Origin: Chelonoidis abingdonii
Lineage: Eukaryota; Chordata; Testudines; Testudinidae
Reading direction: 5' to 3'
Assembly: GCF_003597395.2 (NCBI RefSeq)
Contig: NC_133770.1
Coordinates: 204,427,175-204,491,174, forward strand
DNA length: 64,000 nucleotides
Every line of letters begins with the position of its first letter. Position 1 is the stretch's first letter. The notes under the pieces were generated by a model. That model did not search any database. It was not told where the DNA came from and worked only from the letters and a program-made list of their open reading frames with translations. Positions 45,707-59,091 of this stretch are shown in pieces. Both the position numbers and the translations under genes were made by a program.

Positions 45707-46507
45707 TCGCTGTAGTGGCTTCAAGTGGTTCCTCCTGGTCAGAGTCAGAGGGATGCCACTCAGTCTCACTATGCCAGCCCAGCAATCGATAATCAATTGG
45801 CAGGGAATTAGCAAGGTATAGAAGCAGTTAATGGACTAGGGCTAGGGACCTGACATGTTGGGGTAGGGCGGGGAACCAGCAATCTGTCACCCAAGCTTCC
45901 TCGCTTGGGCAGACAGCAACCACTGTCAGAATCTAGTCATTTGGGCAGGGCAGAGCAGCTAGAAGTCTTTAGCCAATTGCCTGTCTAGGGCAAACAGCAA
46001 AGAAACACAGGCCTTCCAGCCTCAGGTGGATAGGCTGCTGCCCCCAGCGGTGGGGTTATCAGCAGGTGGTAGGGGGACTCGGGCTCACCCTACTCCACCA
46101 GGTCCCAGCCCCAGGCCCTTTCAGTAGTGAGTGATCCCGCCACTGGATCTGCACTACAGCACTCTGACTCAAATCCCAGTACTATACCCAGACTAATGTC
46201 TGTTTTTTCTGAGCTACTTCCTACCCCACTCTCTTCGTAGGGCTCTGTCATTCACAGGTCCTCCTTCTCATTGAGGTACTCAGTGGATGGCAGTCCCAGC
46301 AGTTCCTCAGGGTATTCAGCAGCAAGGTAGGGGTACCTGGCTCTGGCCCACCTAAGATGGAGGCCTCACCTCTTATACTTACTGTCCTGACCTTCTGCTT
46401 CCAGAATGGGAGGTGGAGTGGACCGATCTTGGGTGGAGCCACCAGGAGGCAGGGAGTGGTTCCTCCTGGTCAGCCTCAGAGGGAGGTCATGCCGCCTCAC
46501 TACACCA
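45707..46507. mobile_element. 801-bp LTR-like insertion in CR1
   Basis: The CR1 text breaks after 'ttagctgtta' and resumes at 'gttaataaagaaatgttgg', so 'gtta' (45703-45706 and 46508-46511) is a candidate 4-bp duplication. Near its termini the insert reads 'tgtagtgg' (45711) and 'cactaca' (46498), giving the short inverse ends typical of LTRs. A 54-bp direct repeat lies close to each end. The GC-rich interior has no coding frame and resembles a gypsy or ERV solo LTR in antisense. Class is uncertain. Confidence 0.6.
45724..45777. repeat. 54-bp direct repeat, copy 1 of 2
   Basis: 'agtggttcctcctggtcag' and what follows are repeated at 46455-46508 at roughly 80% identity by eye, without gaps. 677 bp separate the copies. 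Confidence 0.85.
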
Positions 46508-46508
46508 G
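46455..46508. repeat. 54-bp direct repeat, copy 2 of 2
   Basis: Partner of 45724-45777. It ends exactly at the CR1 junction. Confidence 0.85.
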
Positions 46509-47285
46509 TTAATAAAGAAATGTTGGAGTCAATGTGGATAGCTCTCTGAAAACACCTGTTCCATGTGCACTCGCAGTCAAAAAGCTGATGTTAGGAACTG
46601 TTAGGAAAGGAATAAGATAGAAAATATCATAATGCCACTCTAGGAATCTATGGTACACCAACACCTTGAACACTGCATGCAGTTCTGGTTGCCCATTTTA
46701 ATATGTACACATATTAGAATTGGAAAAGTTATAGAGAAAGGCAACAGAAATGATTAGGCTTATGCCACAGCTTCTATATGAGGAGAGATTAAAAAGACTG
46801 TAACTGTTCAAGTTAGAAAAGAGATGCCTAATGAGGTATATGATAAAAGTCTATAAAATCACAAGTGATGTGGAGAATGTGAAAAGGGAAGTGCTATTTA
46901 CCCGTTCACATAACACAAGAAACAGAGTTGACCCAATGAAATCTATAAAACCTAGGCTGCAGGTTTAAAACAAACTTAAGGAAATATTTCACACAACAGA
47001 CAGCCAACCTGGGAATTCCAGGGGATTTGTGATGGTCAAAAGTATAACTGGGCTCAAAAAAAGAATAAGATACATTCTTGGAGGATATGTCCATCAATGG
47101 CTATTAGCTGGGGATGTAACCCTATGCTTTGAATGTCCATAAACTTCTGTCTGCAGAAGCTGTGACTGGATGATAGGGGATGGATCACTTGATAATTGCC
47201 GCGTTGTGTGCATTTGCTCGAAAGCATCTGACACTGGTCACTGTTGGAAGACAGAATGCTGGGATAGACGGATAATTGATTGGAC

Positions 47286-47775
47286 AAAATATGGTCATTC
47301 TTAAGTTACTATTTTCTTCCATGTGATTCTTTTGATTTATGTACTGAGAATATTTTGTGCTTTTCTTGATTAACTTTGCAATTCAGCTAGTCATTAGTCC
47401 CATGACTGTAGAGACTGTCCAGTTCTATGGTGTGTACATGGGAACCTGATGCTTAGTTGACCAAGGAAGCCACACCAAGGGATTTGGATATAAAATCTTT
47501 ATCAATAAATCAATAAAATGAGTCAATTGGACTCAAACAAGCTACATTTGATAATTCATAATACAAAGATTCCACATAGATTTTCAGTATTTGACAGCAG
47601 TAGCATTTCCTTAGGAAATAGTAAAATCCATGGATCTACAGCCAGCCATAATGAAAGTACTTTCAAAGTGAATAGGTATGTCTCTTAAATTGTTCACTTG
47701 CAATATTTTTTTTAAAATCCTGTAAGATCCCATATTCTTAAGAGAATGTAGATAGGGACTTTACCTTTAAATTAA
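47286..47775. other. No gene seen
   Basis: AT-rich, with no recognised feature. Confidence 0.5.
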
Positions 47776-48515
47776 AGCGGTCACATTATTAAAAAAAATA
47801 ATCACAATCACAGTTTTAATCTCACTGTTAAACAATAATAGAATACCAATTGAAATCTAGAATAAATTTTTTGGATGTTTTTCTATGTTTTCAAATATAT
47901 TGGTTTCAGTTACAACACAGAACATAGAATGCACAGTGCTCACTTTATTTTTTTTATTACAAATATTTACACTGTAAAAAGATAAACAGAAGAAATAGTA
48001 TTTTTCAATTCACCTCATACAAGTACTAGACCGTGATCTCTTTGTCATGAAAATGCAACTTACAAATGTAATTTTTTTGTTACATAATTGCACTCAAAAA
48101 TAAAACAATATAAAACTTTAAAGATTATAATTCCACTTAGTCCTACTTCTTGTTCAGCTAATTGCTAAGACGAAAAAGTTTGTTTACATTTATGGGAGAT
48201 AGTGCTGCTTGCTTCTTATTTAAAATGTCACTTGAAAGTGAGAACAGGCATTCACATGGCACTGCTGTAGTCAGCATTACAAGATATTTAAGTGTCAGAT
48301 GTGCTAAAGCTTCATATGTCCTGTCATGCTTCCACCACAGTTCCAGAGAATGTTTGGTTTTGAGTGCAATTATGTAATAAAAAAAAAATTTGCATTTGTA
48401 AATTGCACTTTCAGGATAGAGATCACACTATAGTACTTGTATAAGGTGAACTGAAAAATACTATTTATTTTGTTAATCATTTTTACAGTGCATGTATTTG
48501 TAATTCTGTTTCAGC
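47776..48515 (-). mobile_element. hAT transposon derivative in foldback form
   Basis: The minus strand carries the end of a transposase and a long 3' UTR. The UTR's distal end lies near 47776, with 'agcggtcacattattaaaaa' and 'atctcactgttaaacaataatag' on the plus strand. A second, inverted copy of about 145 bp of the same UTR is attached on the other side (48357-48504), so 47955-48100 and 48357-48504 pair. The shared words include 'gagtgcaattatgtaa' and 'gtgaattgaaaaatactatt'. Transposase sequence upstream of the last 70 codons is missing. Confidence 0.8.
48143..48352 (-). pseudogene. hAT transposase C-terminal dimerisation domain, remnant
   Basis: Minus-strand frame: HSLELWWKHDRTYEALAHLT, then LKYLVMLTTAVPCECLFSLS, SDILNKKQAALSPINVNKLF and RLSN*LNKK*. 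The W-W, LA..YL, P....E..FS and N..R/Q..L....V..L layout is that of the hATC domain (ZBED-like group). An in-frame TAG at 48158-48160 replaces the expected tryptophan codon. The true stop is at 48143-48145. Confidence 0.8.
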
Positions 48516-51500
48516 TGATGATAAAGACCTTATATTAATTATTAATATTATTTCTATTGCTTTAGTGTCTAGGACCCTTGTGCTAGTACAGTACAAAGAA
48601 CAATAAGATGTTCCATGCTGCAAAAACCTTGTGATCTAAGGCCTAAGTACCTGAAAATGGATTATTTTGCACTCAAAGCTTGCTTTGAGGCCAGTGCCTA
48701 AAGAATACAAGACCAAGTTTTAGGTGTTTTTAAAATGATAATCTGCTGCAGAATAAAATTTGAATTCAAGTCTTGGAAGGTAGCACATTAAAGCTTTTCA
48801 GTTCATGTTTCTTAGATCCAAGTGGATTCAATATATCCGTATAACTCATATACTGGGAAAATAAATATTTGAGTAATATGCATCCACAGCTTCTTAATCT
48901 TACACTGAATGGTTACTGATGCATCCCCAAAGACCCCTTAGTGTGGTCTGATTTAAAATGTGCTTTGAGGCAGCTACAAGCTTGTTTTGAACTAATTATC
49001 AAGAAACAACACACTACCCAGCCTGACAACTCACACTATTTCTTAGTAAAGTAAGTATCACCTTTTTTATGGAGAAACTAATTCTGACCTTACAGCACAT
49101 GAATAAATCTCATGTCCGACAGCCTGCTGAAACAGCTTTATGGAAAGGAACCTGGCCATTTATAATCTTCGTAGTGGGTAATATCTCCAGTGAAATGATC
49201 TCAATTAAAGACAGGTAAATAAAGAAAAGTGTCGTGATAAAGCATTTTGGAAAATTAAGATAACGAAAAAACAGGGAGGAGGAGCAAAATGCTCAGGAAG
49301 AGGCCTGAAGAAATCATTTCTGTTAATGTACAGGTGACTTACAAAGCTTGGCAGCCTTAAAAGAAAATTTACTTTATATCCAAAATCATTAAGAGACAGT
49401 TTATGATACTCTTACTCCCAATGGATAGTACCTTACTTTGAGAGCAGTCCCATTGCTTTCAATGGGACTAGTGCATGCAATAAAGGGCTACTCCAAAAAA
49501 ATGAATGTTTTGGAGTCATATACTAAGGCGATTAAGGCAACCTGGGGATACAGGCAAACCATGACATGTCTCCTCTCGATTCCCTACACCAGCAGGCCTG
49601 GGTCTATTCTATGGCCCCATTCCCACTTGGAGTGACAATGGTGGGGAGACTCTCCCCTTTTTCCTCTGTACCCTGGAAGCAGCACCAGGGGCTCCCCTCC
49701 CTTTGGGAACAGCAGAAGAGGTGAACTTTCCCCACTTCCTCCTGGCCAGGAAGGTCAAACAGAAACAGGGGCTGGTCCCATTCAGCGCTTACCACAGCTG
49801 GGATGCATCTACTAGACCAGGCTCACAGTATTCTCCTCCTCTTACAACAAACAGAAATCTGCTGGGATGGTGTTAATGGGCCTCCCACAAGCAGTGGGTC
49901 TCACAATTAACACCCCATTCAGATGTATGAAGTACTTCCTGAGTTATTGTTTCAGGCTCCGTTACACTCAGGTCACATTTTCACACTTTTCTTGAGAACC
50001 ACGTGGGTCAGATTTTTTTTTTCTTTTCTAATTAAAGCATAGATTCGGATGTAACCGTGACTCCTGGAGCTAGGTCGTTAGGCCTGGGTCTCTTCCCAAA
50101 TGGTGAAATTCACCAAAGTTTAGAAGGACTGCACTAGACCCTTACATGCTTAGGCTCCACAGAAGGGCTATGTGGAAGAAGGGGACAGGAAGTGCAGGCA
50201 GAGCACATTGTAGAGAGAGGTAGCCACACCAGCCCTGATTATGCTCATGAGGAAGGAACATTGTGAGCAGGCCTGAAAAAGGGCAACCTGATCCACATCT
50301 ATGTACATCTCCTGGGCCAAAACCCACACCTAGCATAGTGCCTGAGGCTCAAAGAGCAGCTGCAGTGGGACTAAGTTGCAGCCTGATGACTTCTTCTATG
50401 GCAGGGAAAGGATATCATCTCACCAGAGTTCACTGTGCAGAGCCTGGTTACTTTCGCTCCAAGACATATGAACTGCAACCAATTACAAACAGTTAAGTTT
50501 GAAAACAATGTAGTCCTTCCCATGAGGACTGATCCTGTGAGGAGCTGTGTGCTCTCACTTTCCATTCACTGCACCATCTTGCAGGACGCACTCAGCTCCT
50601 CAAAGTATTGGCCTCTTATGTACGTCCTAAGGCCTGAGGATTCCATGTTTACAACTGTTCATAGCATCACAGCCACCCAAAATTGCACAGGCGGCACTGA
50701 TTCAATGGGTGAGGTCATTAATTGTTACAGAAAAAAAAATCTGAACTTAGGCAGGTAAAAGAGCAATTGATTTTCAGATATTTGCTTTAATAAAATGTAT
50801 TTGTAATGTTAAGTCTACACATATTCTCTTAGCTAGCAAGAAAAAAAAAGCACCTTGAATATTTATTAGCTAAAACCTTTGAAGTTCACCTTTAGGAAGC
50901 TAAATTAGCTCTGCCTGGTGATGCAACACACCCTACCTCATGGGAGACCAGAGATCAAATTCAACCTCATAAATCTCTCATTTCATGACTACAGAAGTTG
51001 TCAGAAACCAGATGTTGCTTTCATTCTCCAGGGGAAAGTGCGAAGCAGACTGCATTGCTCTCAAGCAGTCTCTAGCAGCTCACCACTGAACTGCATTATA
51101 GCTTTAGAAGAGACTTCATGTTTGGCTGCTGGGGCAATATTGTGTCCTTGAAAGGCTCACTGGTATTAAGTGCACAGCCCTGTGAGTAAGGGCTTCACAG
51201 TCTGGCCCATAGAGAATAAGAAATACTTGAAGCAAATAGTTTGTGAACATCATAAATGATTACACTTACAACTAGCCACTATATTTGGAAATAAATCACA
51301 GAGTATAATAATTGGCTAAAACACACTTTGCTAACCGATAAAAGGGCTAAATTCATAACAAATATTGGGTAAGATTCTGATCCCTTATACACATTGATCA
51401 GTACATTATTCCCTGACCTGTCCCAATCAGCTGGAATTCACCTCACTTGCCTCCCAGCTTGCCCCTATACAGTAGTCAACAGGACTACTCAGAGAAGAAT

Positions 51501-53947
51501 GAAGTACTCAGTGTTAGAATGTATGGCAGATCCTGGCCCGTGACTTGTAGAAAATTGTTTGACCAGCACAAGTAAAACCTGTCAATCACCATTTCCCCCT
51601 AAAAATCTGTAATTCTCTGACAGTGAGAATGTTATCCCTCTTAAAGAATGTGAGTAATTCCCTGCTGTACTGTGTGGGCAGGTGTTTATCATCTGTGCCA
51701 CTAGGTCCATCGTGAGTTTAATTTCTCCACATTGCTGGAGAAGTTAAATGGTTTACATACTGTGAAGAAACAATTAAATTGCCTAGAAACTGGATAATGC
51801 AGAGCAATACAACAAGTAAGAGGAGGACAGAAGCTTTTGAGTGAGCTAGATTTGTTGTACAGACAAGCAATTTGAAATGACTGAGGTGAAGATGAAGTGC
51901 ATGTTGGTTTAAAAATTGTCTGTTGCAAACCTTCCCCAGCTATAAGATTGTCATTCTGCTTTTTCAACACCATGTGATTTCTACTTCTTAATTATAAGTG
52001 TAGTTTAAGAAGTGCTAGTAGTGTGCTGGCTATCTCTGGCTCTGCTCTTTACCCCTGCATTATCTGTGGCAAGGACTGCTACTTGTGAATTGGACTTTAT
52101 AGCCACTCATGTTGCTGCAGCACAATATATAGTAACTGAATGCTTTAGGGCTTACAGACTCATCTTTAAAGATGGAAGGCTGATGTTGAGTTTAAGAAGA
52201 CTTACATTTTATAGAACTTTAAATATTACCTCATGTGGATATACCTCTTTTTCATCCCATAGCCCTTCGTATACTATGCCTCATCTCCTCACATAGATTT
52301 GCAGCTTCAGTGAGCCTGTTTGGGATGTGGGACTTGTGGAGAAGAAAGCTTGGGAGGCTGATTATCTATAAGAACAAAAGAAACACTTCCTGGAAATCTT
52401 GAATGGAGCAGTAGCAACCTTTTTTTCTCCTGGTGCTACTGCAATAGGTTGGCCTCCACCCTGTCTGCTTCCCAGCATCCTCCCATGCAGTGAGTAATGA
52501 CCATGAAAAGGAGTTACTGGTGCTTTGATCAGTGTAGCAAGTGATCAAATTGCACTATTACAGGTAGCCTTACCAGTTTTATCTAAATAGATATACTGAA
52601 AATTAGATCTTAGAGATATGCTCTTTGTTAGCTGTGGTGCAATTTTTTTTTTTAAGAAGCTAAATAAATCACATATTACACAAACAAAAACTCAGCTTAT
52701 AAACTGTATGGTACTTCACCTAACATTTTTTAATGAAAAGACATATTTATTGTCCATATTTGGATACTATAATTTTCACACCTAGAAAACCTGTTCTGGA
52801 AGTGCCAGGGAAAGGAAAGGTCAGTTTCCACAAGTATTCTCCATTGTAACAATAGGGAATAACTCTCAAACCAGAAGGAATTTTTTAATCACTATTTACA
52901 AAAACACATACTCGGACACAGTAAAAAGGCATTAAACTAGAGTGGACTGAGCTGAAGTAGGGTGTTATTTTCACATGTTTATAGATGACATCAAAGCTCA
53001 TATATTGTTTCAGGTCAGTAAATTCTACCAATTATCCATAAATGAGTGATGATAGATATTTCTATTCAGTTCACTGTGTATTTATTTTTAAGTAATCTTT
53101 TTAAAGATGTTTGTCTTTTGTTTATTTGTTCTTTAAACTGCAGCTTGAGTAAAAATCATAAGCAAAGGAAGAGTCAAGTGTTTGGAAAGAGACTGTAAGT
53201 GGCTGAAATGTAAATCATACTGTTTTAGGCATTTATAATATGTGACTGCCTTCTAGATTAATTAGTATAGCAATGCTCCTAGTGGATCTCTAGTTGTGAA
53301 AACCTCTAACTGGAGTAAGTTTTGTTTGTTTGCTTGTGGGGAAAGAAGAGGGTTGATGTTGTGACTGTTATACTAATTATGGGGGAAAGATTTATCAGAA
53401 AGGAAAGTTTTGCAGTGTGAGCAAGATGCAGTCAGACTTCGTTCATTCCCCAACCAATCACCCAATGACTGAAAAGTGTCTTATTTACTGGTCTCAAATG
53501 TTTCGCTCTTGACTTTGTGATCTTCATTGTCCCAGAGTGTAACTGTCTCAACAATTTATAACCTGAGATTCACTCCGTAATGTAAATGAGAAGTTGTACC
53601 TATTTAAGGACTTTGAAGATCAGGACAAAGGCATTAAAATGGCAGTGGAAGCTAACTTGAAGCTAGTAGGGAGGCTGGAGCTCACATCTGATGTGCTCAA
53701 GCAGCCTAATCCATGGAGGAGATGGGTAACTGCACTTGGCACAAAATGAAGCCTTTGCATTGTTCTTACTTTCCACTTCAGATACAGTGAATTACATTTA
53801 TCTATGTTGAATATGACTAAGGCATGGATATGACTAAGGCATAGATCACTGTGGCTAGGTTCTCATTTGGGAGGAAGCATGAAGTTTTCTTGCAATCTGG
53901 AGGATTTGTAATCACTGATGCTACTTGATCATCTAAGCTCACAGATG
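48516..53947. other. No gene seen in 5.4 kb
   Basis: Many short frames and no domain. 49418-49500 ('gcagtcccattgctttcaat' and 'gggactagtgcatgcaata') is another scrap of the unclassified ancient repeat noted at 8833. 49530-49830 and 50140-50460 are GC-richer but not assignable. Confidence 0.55.
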
Positions 53948-53955
53948 AGTCAACA

Positions 53956-54101
53956 TAGGGCTACTCGGGGACGACAAGTGGGGCAATTTGCCCCAGGCCC
54001 CCACGAGAATATAGTATTCTATAGTATTGCAACTTTTTTTTATGGGAGGTGCCCCTGAAATTGCTTTGCCCCAGGCCCCCTGAATCCTCTGGGTGGCCCT
54101 G
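53956..54101. mobile_element. 146-bp hAT MITE with perfect 8-bp target duplication
   Basis: Flanked by 'agtcaaca' at 53948-53955 and 54102-54109. Ends are 'tagggctactcggggacgac' and 'tctgggtggccctg'. The arms share 'gggcaatttgccccaggccc' with 'gaaattgctttgccccaggc' in opposite orientation. The AT-rich centre is 'atagtattctatagtattgc'. A well-known type of turtle hAT MITE. Confidence 0.9.
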
Positions 54102-54109
54102 AGTCAACA

Positions 54110-55703
54110 AACACTCTGATGCACTGCATCACTTTGACTAATGGGTTGAATGACTTCAATGAAAGGGTAGAACAGTGTTCTGGAGAGTTCTTCAAAGCAT
54201 TGCTCCCTGCCAGCTAGCATTGCTTCAGTCTTGCTCAGAGCCACTTACTCTTTATCTAGGAACTACTCTTTAGGCATTGTGACTGCTTAGTAGTAGCACT
54301 GGTTACTAAAATTACTGATATATAGTGGTTAGGCACAATCTGGTCCTAAAAATAGGCTTTGGATGATGTGCTATTTAATAATATTCTAAAGGTGGACAAG
54401 AAACATGCCATTTAATTACACATATTAGCTGTGGCTCATTAAAGTTTATGAGTTGTGTTGCCAAGAGTGTCAGCAACCAGCACATAAAATGAAAAGGCTT
54501 ATCCACTGTTCACATGCAGAACATTTGCTATCAGTTTCTGATCCATAACACAGGGAATTTTGTGTTTGTTGTTAGTCAAGGCTTCTCTAACCTGCAAGAG
54601 GTGCTTAACACTGTGCAGAAACAGACCCATAACACGTTAATACCAAATTATTGTCCTGAATGCATGTGTGTAATCCCATCACCTTCAATGGACTACAGAT
54701 ACAAAGCCTAGGGCAGAACTGGTAGCATTTACACCTTGCACAGTTGCAATGTAATATACAAGGTGCAAGACAGTAGAGAAGCAGGGCTTTTGAAGGGATA
54801 TGTGGGATTATTTTGGAACCTCAACACTTTAATGCATCAAGGAGCTGCCCGCAATGACACAAACACAAATACAACATAAGGAGGGAGGTAGAAAATTCAA
54901 CCCTGATGCACTGACCTTATCAGAGATTAATCGGATCCTCCTCAGTCTCTGAAATAGTGTCTATCTCCTCTATCCAGAGGATGAAAGAAGCTCAAATCTG
55001 GTGAACCAATAGGGAGTGCGACTCCTTTGAAATTGCTGGCCCTTAAATACAGTCCCAGAGCTCAGAGACATGAAAAATTAGAGTGAAAAGAACTTCAAGG
55101 TGAAGAATCACAGCAGCAGCAGCAGAACATCACAACAGCATGGATTTTGATCATTATGTTTTTTTACTAAAAGTAATACAGAAAAATTAAATATATATAT
55201 ATATATAGCAAAAAAAAAAAACACTTAGCAAAACAGACCGTACCTCTGAGATCAAAAAGACTACAGATAAATATGCAAGCAATTACAGAAAGGAACAAAG
55301 GAAAAGAGAAATGAGTGCAGCATGCAGAGAGCACATTTTGTTAAACAACAACTAAAATTAATTATAGCTTTTTGACACCTAATACATTCAGCCCAAATGA
55401 GTTCAGTGTTGCCACTTGCAAGTTCATATTATCTAAGAGTATTTCAGTCCCTGAAGGAGGCTATTTTATTTTATCTTTTTTACAATGTTTCTTAAAAAAG
55501 AGAATTCAGCTCTAGTGTACTAGATTGGTATCTTTGTGCTGTATAGTCTACGTCATATCTGTAGGTGTCACATGCCTGAGTCAAAGCCCATTGAAGTCAA
55601 TGGGAGTCTTTTTATTAACCGCAGATCAGATCCAATATGCCTGATAGACCTATAAGTCATTCTGAAATCATCTCTAAAATTTTTGATGGACTCAGCTTAC
55701 CAA
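54110..55703. other. No gene seen; small repeats
   Basis: (CAG)5 at 55111-55125 and (TA)n at 55184-55207. 55575-55642 ('agcccattgaagtcaatggg' then 'agtctttttattaacc') is a scrap of the ancient repeat described at 8833. Confidence 0.55.
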
Positions 55704-55881
55704 GGGGGAGGAATAGCTCAGTGGTTTGAGCATTGGCCTACTAAATCCTGCATTGTGAGTTTAATCCTTGAGGGGCCATTTATGGAACTGGAGTAAAAAA
55801 CTGTCTGGGGGTTGGTCCTGCTTTGAGCATGGGGTCAGACTAGTTGAACTTCTGAAGTCCTTTCCAACCCTGATATTCTAC
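55704..55881 (+). mobile_element. Cry-type tRNA-derived SINE
   Basis: The A box is TAGCTCAGTGG (55714-55724). The B-box region is GAGTTTAATCC (55757-55767). 'ttgaggggccatttatggaa' and 'ggttggtcctgctttgagca' follow, and the tail is 'tcctttccaaccctgatatt'. It is complete from the tRNA head to the 3' end and oriented opposite to the copy at 42496-42688. The lysine-tRNA origin is established for the family in turtles. Confidence 0.9.
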
Positions 55882-58800
55882 TTTTTACACTCCCCTAGTT
55901 ATCTGTGTTTTCAAAATAATTTGGACAACATTTTAATAAAATAAGTGATTATTAGAAAATCTTTCAGGTAATGACTATCAACAGACAATGAATAGACTAG
56001 AAGCAACAATAACTCATTTGATGCTTCTGCCTTTCTAATCCAGGATCAGACCAACCAGGGAAAAATCAGACAATTACACAGTGGTAACATATACCAACAG
56101 GCAGGGGGAATATCAGAAGCAGTGAGATGACCAAAGATACCAGCCTTTTCTTAATACAGACAGAGAAAATTCTGCTAGGTGTGTCAGTCATCTATGCAGC
56201 CATAAACAAAAACATCACAGCAACTAGTGTGAGGCAAATGCAAGTTAGCCTAAAAGAATGGAGGATTTTCATGAGGCTTTAGAACCATAACGTCATCAGG
56301 AGATGCAAGGGCCCAAAAGGGGTTTGCAGGGCTGTAAAATAAGTTTTTAACTGCAAGGTGAGTTTTGTGGTGTTATTTGGATATTATTGGGTAACTTGTA
56401 AATAAACGTGGAAGTAAGTCCATTAAGGAACATAGTACTTGTCAGGTTTTCTTTATATGAACTTTCTTTCACTGTGGCTACAGGGAGTTGAGATCTTTCT
56501 GTCCCATCCTGTGGCTGGATAATCATCTCAAATGGAGTGGGTCTGAAGCCAAATGGTTCAAAGGTGATTTCAATAGATCTAACTTTGTTCTCTTAAGACT
56601 AATGCTTTCCCCCTCTCCCAAATAACCTGCTTAGAAATGATCTGTGAACACAAATATCTGGTACCATAGTAAAAACACAACATTAGCCACACAGTTCTAT
56701 AAAGAATATAAATCATTGTCTTACACAAATATGGGGCCAAATATTGCCCTTACTCGCACCCAGGGCAAGCGTATTGAATTTAATAGTTTTCCCAAAGGTG
56801 TAGGATTTCCCTAGCACCCTCTAAACAGCATCCCTCCTCAGATATTTATTTCCTTAACCTCGTTTTCTTCTGCCAAGACTGAAATGTGTAGAAGAAAAAA
56901 TGTGTTTTGGGAATTTCAAATGGGTGTATGGGCTATAGGGAAATGATATATGTAATGAATTAAATCTCCAGATTACATAGTGAATGCTAATGAGTTAAAA
57001 CAATATCAGACTAAGCCACTTGGATTCAGCAGACTCACTAAGCCAGAGCACTCAAGTTTGCTTTAGCTTTTTTTTTTTTTTCCTGTACAGCCTGAATGGA
57101 TTAATTACTGGTTCAGTGCAAGGTTAATAATCACTATCAACTGTCAGATTCACTTAAGAGTTTACTGAAGAGATATTAACAACACTCTGACATTGCAAAG
57201 CTTAGACCTTCTGTGAAGTCAGTTCTTCCAGGAAAAGAATACGATAGACTCAATGAATACTTTATGCAGACAAACACAGGTCTGCCACGGCAGCTTAGCC
57301 GGTATAAATAATAACAATAAAAAAGACTCATATAAAAGAATGTTAGATGGTCCAACACATTCTTTTTCCTAATGGGACTTCTCCAGGGCAAAAAGGACGA
57401 GAGATGAAGGAGTATCAGTCATGCATAGCAATATGTTGATGTAAAGATTTCATTCTTTAATTTGAAACATTTAAAAAAAACCCAACACAGTAATTAAATT
57501 AGGTTGATTTTTTATTTTATTTATTTATTTATTGAGGGTGTGTGTATGGGAATTCCAAATGACCTGTTCTGGGTGTGGAGGGGATAAATGAAGAACTGAA
57601 CTGAGAAAGAATCAGTGCAGATGGAAAATGGAAAGACAGTGTATAATAAGCTGTTGGACTTCTTTGGGGGAAAATATCTGTAAGACTAGTACAACAATAC
57701 ATCAGGACTATGCTGTATTTTTTAATAGCAGGGGGACTTTTTTTTCCTTCAGTGTAGTTAATACTGTAGCAAATCTTTTAAAATAAATAATCCCAGAGCT
57801 GACAGTTCCAAGGATAATGTCCTGCTGTGATTGACTGCGAGGCCTGGGCTTCCTCCTGACACACTCAAGGGAATTTGAACTGACTGATTTAAGTCGGGGG
57901 GGAGGGGATTACAACCAAAACCCTTTAATATCCTGGCACTGCTGCATTCCTGTTTACTGTAACAACAGCTGTGGTGATGCATTTTGATGTACTTTTGAAT
58001 AGAAGCACCTTGTCTGGTTGGCTAGCATGTGGGTTGAAAAGGGGACAGAAGTTCAGGTATGATAGGAAAATCTTTAGACTTCAAGTCCTCCAAAGCATTA
58101 GAGATATAAGAGATATCATTAAATGTGCACCGTTCTCTGCTATCCCTGTAATGCAACACAGAAGCTTCTGAACTGGACCCAGGCATCATCTCATATGTAA
58201 AACTTTATCATATAATCAATATGTTCTTTTCTCATTTCAGAATGCAGCTTCAGTTAGCCAAGGGGGTTTGCTAATGGGGTTGGAGTGGTTTGGTATGTTT
58301 TTAAATGGACAACCTTTAACCCTTGATTTTTGTTTTGTGGAAAATTTTGTTTTGTGACAAACTGAGGACTGGATCATGTTCCAGTTTAACTTGGTTGTGC
58401 AGAAGAATAAAGAGAAATAACACCCCACCCTACTGCCTCTGTGCAGCTAGTTAAGACCTGCCTAATGCATAGTTTTAGGTATTACAGATGGGGCTGCATG
58501 CGGGGTCCTCCCATGTGGAAGCAATTAGTCAGGAAACAGTAAGGGAATGGTTGTGCCCACCCTCTGCAGGAATCAGCAATCCTCTCTGGGAGCACTCTGC
58601 TTACTCCCCTTCCATTGCTCAAGTCTTTGCTTAAAGGCACAATCTACCCAAGAATCAGGCTTCAGTCTGAGATACTAGTGTTTGTGGGCTTTATATGAAA
58701 TGTAAGTGTAGGCCTGGAACCTAATCAGCACCCCCTCCCCCATATTAAATCAGCCTAGGGTGAAACTCAGGCAGTTCCGCACTAAAATGGAAGAAAAAAG

Positions 58801-59083
58801 AATATTCTGCTGCTGATAAAGCACCCCCACCTCAGGAATGTCCCTAACAAGAGTTATAACCACTAACGTTGTAAAATAGAGACACTTAGGCACTGGGAAA
58901 TTTTAGGGAGCAAACAGAGACTCAACAAATGGTAAGATAAGCTCTGAATTTATGCTGGCCATCTGCAGAAATGGAGAAGGTCACAAGTAGCTTACAATTT
59001 AGGCATGAAAGATTAAATGTAAAAAACTTTGGCAGGAAGGAGGACACATTGGTGCCAGTGTGTATCTGGGTAAAATTTTTGTT
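55882..59083. other. No gene seen
   Basis: Includes (TTTA)n at 57507-57533 and a poly-T at 57068. 57000-57150 ('ctgaatggattaattactgg' then 'ttcagtgcaaggttaat') is non-repetitive, AT-rich and could be regulatory, but nothing shows it. Confidence 0.5.
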
Positions 59084-59091
59084 ACTTAGGG

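Larger units (their letters stand above)
45028..47285 (+). mobile_element. CR1 LINE, RT fragment to 3' UTR, twice interrupted
   Basis: A reverse-transcriptase frame begins near 45045 with GFFKGKSCLTNLLEFFEGVN, then VLGLSESFQQGP for the usual YLDFQKAFDKVP motif. Coding text continues at 45311-45706, and thumb and C-terminal text at 46508-47090. The 3' UTR ends with 'tggatcacttgataattgcc' and 'cactgttggaagacagaatgctgggatagacgg'. The motif-A aspartate is lost, and stops are frequent. Insertions at 45204-45299 (Penelope) and 45707-46507 (LTR-like) account for the breaks. Confidence 0.85.
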
